DNA from: Jackrogersella multiformis
Taxonomy: Eukaryota > Ascomycota > Sordariomycetes > Xylariales > Hypoxylaceae
DNA: 64,000 nucleotides
Direction: 5' to 3'
NCBI GenBank assembly: GCA_902806575.1
Contig: CADCXD010000009.1
Span: 1,860,001 to 1,924,000 of the forward strand
Made by a program: the position numbers and the translations under genes
Shown here: positions 61,206-64,000 of the stretch, piece after piece
Position numbering within the stretch: position 1 is the stretch's first letter
How the letters are laid out: each line of letters opens with the position of its first letter
Notes under the pieces: generated by a model
Seen by the model: only the letters and a program-made list of their open reading frames with translations
Databases searched by the model: none
Told to the model about the DNA's origin: nothing

Positions 61206-64000
<2,795 letters not shown>

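Overview
The window is nuclear DNA of a filamentous ascomycete (Pezizomycotina, most likely Sordariomycetes). The evidence is many short 49-217 bp GT-AG introns with CTAAC-like branch sites close to the acceptor, fungal-type proteins (four twin-CX9C complex I subunit, Tom5, Nup57, an Msc7-type aldehyde dehydrogenase, a GPI-anchored Ser/Thr-rich protein), dispersed ACCTAGGT-centred palindromes between genes, and one retrotransposon reduced to AT-rich sequence in the way repeat-induced point mutation (RIP) does. There are no bacterial operons. All exon joins below were worked out by hand from splice signals, reading phase and remembered family features; no search was run.

Layout. 1-1.2 kb: 3' truncated gene for a membrane-anchored SGNH/GDSL hydrolase. 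1.2-4.8 kb: gene-poor. 4.8-10.4 kb: an accessory-looking block with a protein kinase-vWA fusion on the minus strand, the C-terminal part of a CorA-like membrane protein head-to-head and overlapping with it, and a probable pseudokinase. 12.3-13.3 kb: a secreted CAP/PR-1 protein. 13.3-20.3 kb: gene-poor. 20.3-31.2 kb: housekeeping block with the complex I subunit NDUFA8/NUO-20.8, nucleoporin Nup57/NUP54, Tom5 (50 aa, three exons) and glycine dehydrogenase (P-protein), followed by an OTT_1508-like deaminase. 31.96-38.89 kb: a heavily RIP-mutated Ty3/Gypsy chromovirus with two 313 bp LTRs and a GCGTG target duplication; 0.2 kb further is a solo LTR of the same family that is almost unmutated and has its own target duplication, TATGC. 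39.4-43.2 kb: gene-poor. 43.2-64 kb: a small GPI-anchored protein, lipoyl synthase, an ArsB/NhaD-type ion transporter, a fungal polytopic membrane protein with a 5-nt microexon, histidyl-tRNA synthetase with two in-frame starts, an Msc7-like aldehyde dehydrogenase and the C-terminal three quarters of Smc5.

How genes relate. Glycine dehydrogenase and lipoyl synthase act in one mitochondrial pathway: lipoyl synthase makes the cofactor on the H-protein that the P-protein uses. NDUFA8, Tom5 and the long form of HisRS are also mitochondrial. From 20 kb on, neighbouring genes almost always alternate strand, giving shared divergent promoters (NDUFA8/Nup57, Tom5/GLDC, transporter/membrane protein, HisRS/ALDH). 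The most unusual content is the OTT_1508-like deaminase, the kinase-vWA/CorA/pseudokinase block, the contrast between the RIP-mutated element and its clean solo LTR, and the microexon.
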